Source of the DNA: Zoroaster sp. YZ-2022
Lineage: Eukaryota; Echinodermata; Asteroidea; Forcipulatida; Zoroasteridae
Direction of reading: 5' to 3'
DNA: 64,000 bases
Assembly (NCBI GenBank): GCA_029582265.1
Contig: CM055833.1
Coordinates: 27,786,788-27,850,787, forward strand
Shown: one piece after another, positions 63,160 through 64,000 of the stretch
Layout: the number at the start of each line of letters is the position of its first letter
Position numbering within the stretch: position 1 is the stretch's first letter
Program-made: the position numbers and the translations under genes
The notes under the pieces: model-generated
What the model was told of the DNA's origin: nothing
Database searches by the model: none
What the model saw: the letters and a program-made list of their open reading frames with translations, nothing else

Positions 63160-63887
63160 GACCAAACTGAGGCTGGAAGTGAAAACAATCTGGTCCCTCG
63201 TATGCATTGATAGTAAGCGCTATAATCCTAATTGTGTATACAGGGTACCTGACAACTCCATGTGACCAAACTGAGGCTGGAAGTGAAAACAGTCTGGTCC
63301 CTCGTATGCATTGATAGTAAGCGCCATAATTGTGTATACAGGGTACCTGACAACTCCATGTGACCAAACTGAGGCTGGAAGGGAAAATAGTCTGGTCCCT
63401 CGTATGCATTGATAGTAAGCGCCATAATTGTGTATACAGGGTACCTGACAACTCCATGTGACCAAACTGAGGCTGGAAGTGAAAACAGTCTGGTCCCTCG
63501 TATGCATTGATAGTAAGCGCCATAATTGTGTATACAGGGTACCTGACAACTCCATGTGACCAAACTGAGGCTGGAAGTGAAAACAGTCTGGTCCCTCGTA
63601 TGCATTGATAGTTAGTGCCATAATTGTGTATACAGGGTACCTGACAACTCCATGTGACCAAACTGAGGCTGGAAGGGAAAACAGTCTGGTCCCTCGTATG
63701 CATTGATAGTAAGCGCCATAATTGTGTATACAGGGTACCTGACAACTCCATGTGACCAAACTGAGGCTGGAAGTGAAAACAGTCTGGTCCCTCGTATGCA
63801 TTGATAGTAAGCGCCATAATTGTGTATACAGGGTACCTGACAACTCCATGTGACCAAACTGAGGCTGGAAGGGAAAATAGTCTGGTC
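63160..63887. repeat. 98-bp minisatellite, 7 full units plus a partial
   Basis: GACCAAACTGAGGCTGG starts at 63160, 63264, 63362, 63460, 63558, 63656, 63754 and 63852; the first unit is 104 bp, the rest exactly 98. Units differ at a few sites (GAAGTG/GAAGGG, AAAACAG/AAAATAG). The last is cut at 63887 by the element that follows. Because 98 is not a multiple of 3, long open frames on the minus strand are artefacts. Confidence 0.96.
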
Positions 63888-64000
63888 TAAGCTTGGGCGA
63901 TATAAAAAATTTTCACCCGCGATATATCGGCAAACATATATTGCGATTTTTGATAATATCGCGATTATTTTTTCATTCATGCATGATTGCTTTAGAGCAA
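63888..64000. mobile_element. hAT-like element, second copy (runs off window)
   Basis: TAAGCTTGGGCGATATAA then CGATATATCGGCAAACATAT, matching 57909-58030. Inserted into the 98-bp array directly after GTCTGGTC. Confidence 0.85.

Noticed and set aside
63089..63980. Several long overlapping minus-strand frames with repeated H-M-E-L-S-G-T-L-Y-T-Q segments
   Set aside because: They are one 98-bp minisatellite read in three frames; no start context, splice sites or homology.

Overview
This window is animal nuclear DNA: intron-rich genes with GT-AG splice sites, pol III tRNA genes, non-LTR retrotransposons, a tRNA-Leu-derived SINE, minisatellites and very many small inverted-repeat elements. The dense TACATGTACATGTA-type words and the repeat content suggest a marine invertebrate deuterostome (echinoderm, hemichordate or cephalochordate grade). 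I cannot name the species.

Two protein-coding genes are recognisable and lie head to head. On the minus strand, positions 22910 to 5018, 20 coding exons join in frame to a 1073-residue OTU-Tudor protein of the Otu/OTUD4/ALG13 family, a deubiquitinase-type fold with intact Asp28, Cys31 and His134. Its N-terminal blocks look closer to the OTU-Tudor half of vertebrate ALG13 than to OTUD4, yet it starts directly at the OTU domain with an in-frame stop 5' of the ATG, so there is no glycosyltransferase domain. On the plus strand, 27849 to 28025 is the first coding exon (59 codons) of a neurobeachin/LRBA-family BEACH protein. The rest of the window, about 36 kb, appears to be its first intron, and I found no second exon.

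Layout. 1-5017: AT-rich 3' flank or 3' UTR of the OTU gene, with one MITE at the far end. 5018-22910: the OTU gene, with introns holding a 20-copy 28-bp minisatellite, a SINE, a degenerate LINE and several MITEs. 22911-27848: shared intergenic region with the OTU promoter, two identical tRNA-Trp genes on either side of a broken LINE, and the neurobeachin promoter. 27849-64000: neurobeachin exon 1 and a transposon-rich intron.

The most striking material is in that intron. Several families of short elements sit between TTAA target sites (termini CCCTCCTA, CCCTAAC and AGGGAC). Each family fills its interior with its own short repeated word, for example TTTTGACTGG, CCATTCAAAACC or GATTTTGGAGGATT. 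Some are chained so that neighbours share one TTAA. Others are nested: a 3.1-kb composite has an 8-bp target duplication around an outer hAT-like element and an inner element carrying GTTACGTGTGTGACAT repeats. In a quieter stretch of the intron, a POU-octamer plus RFX X-box pair occurs twice at identical spacing and is a candidate neuronal enhancer.
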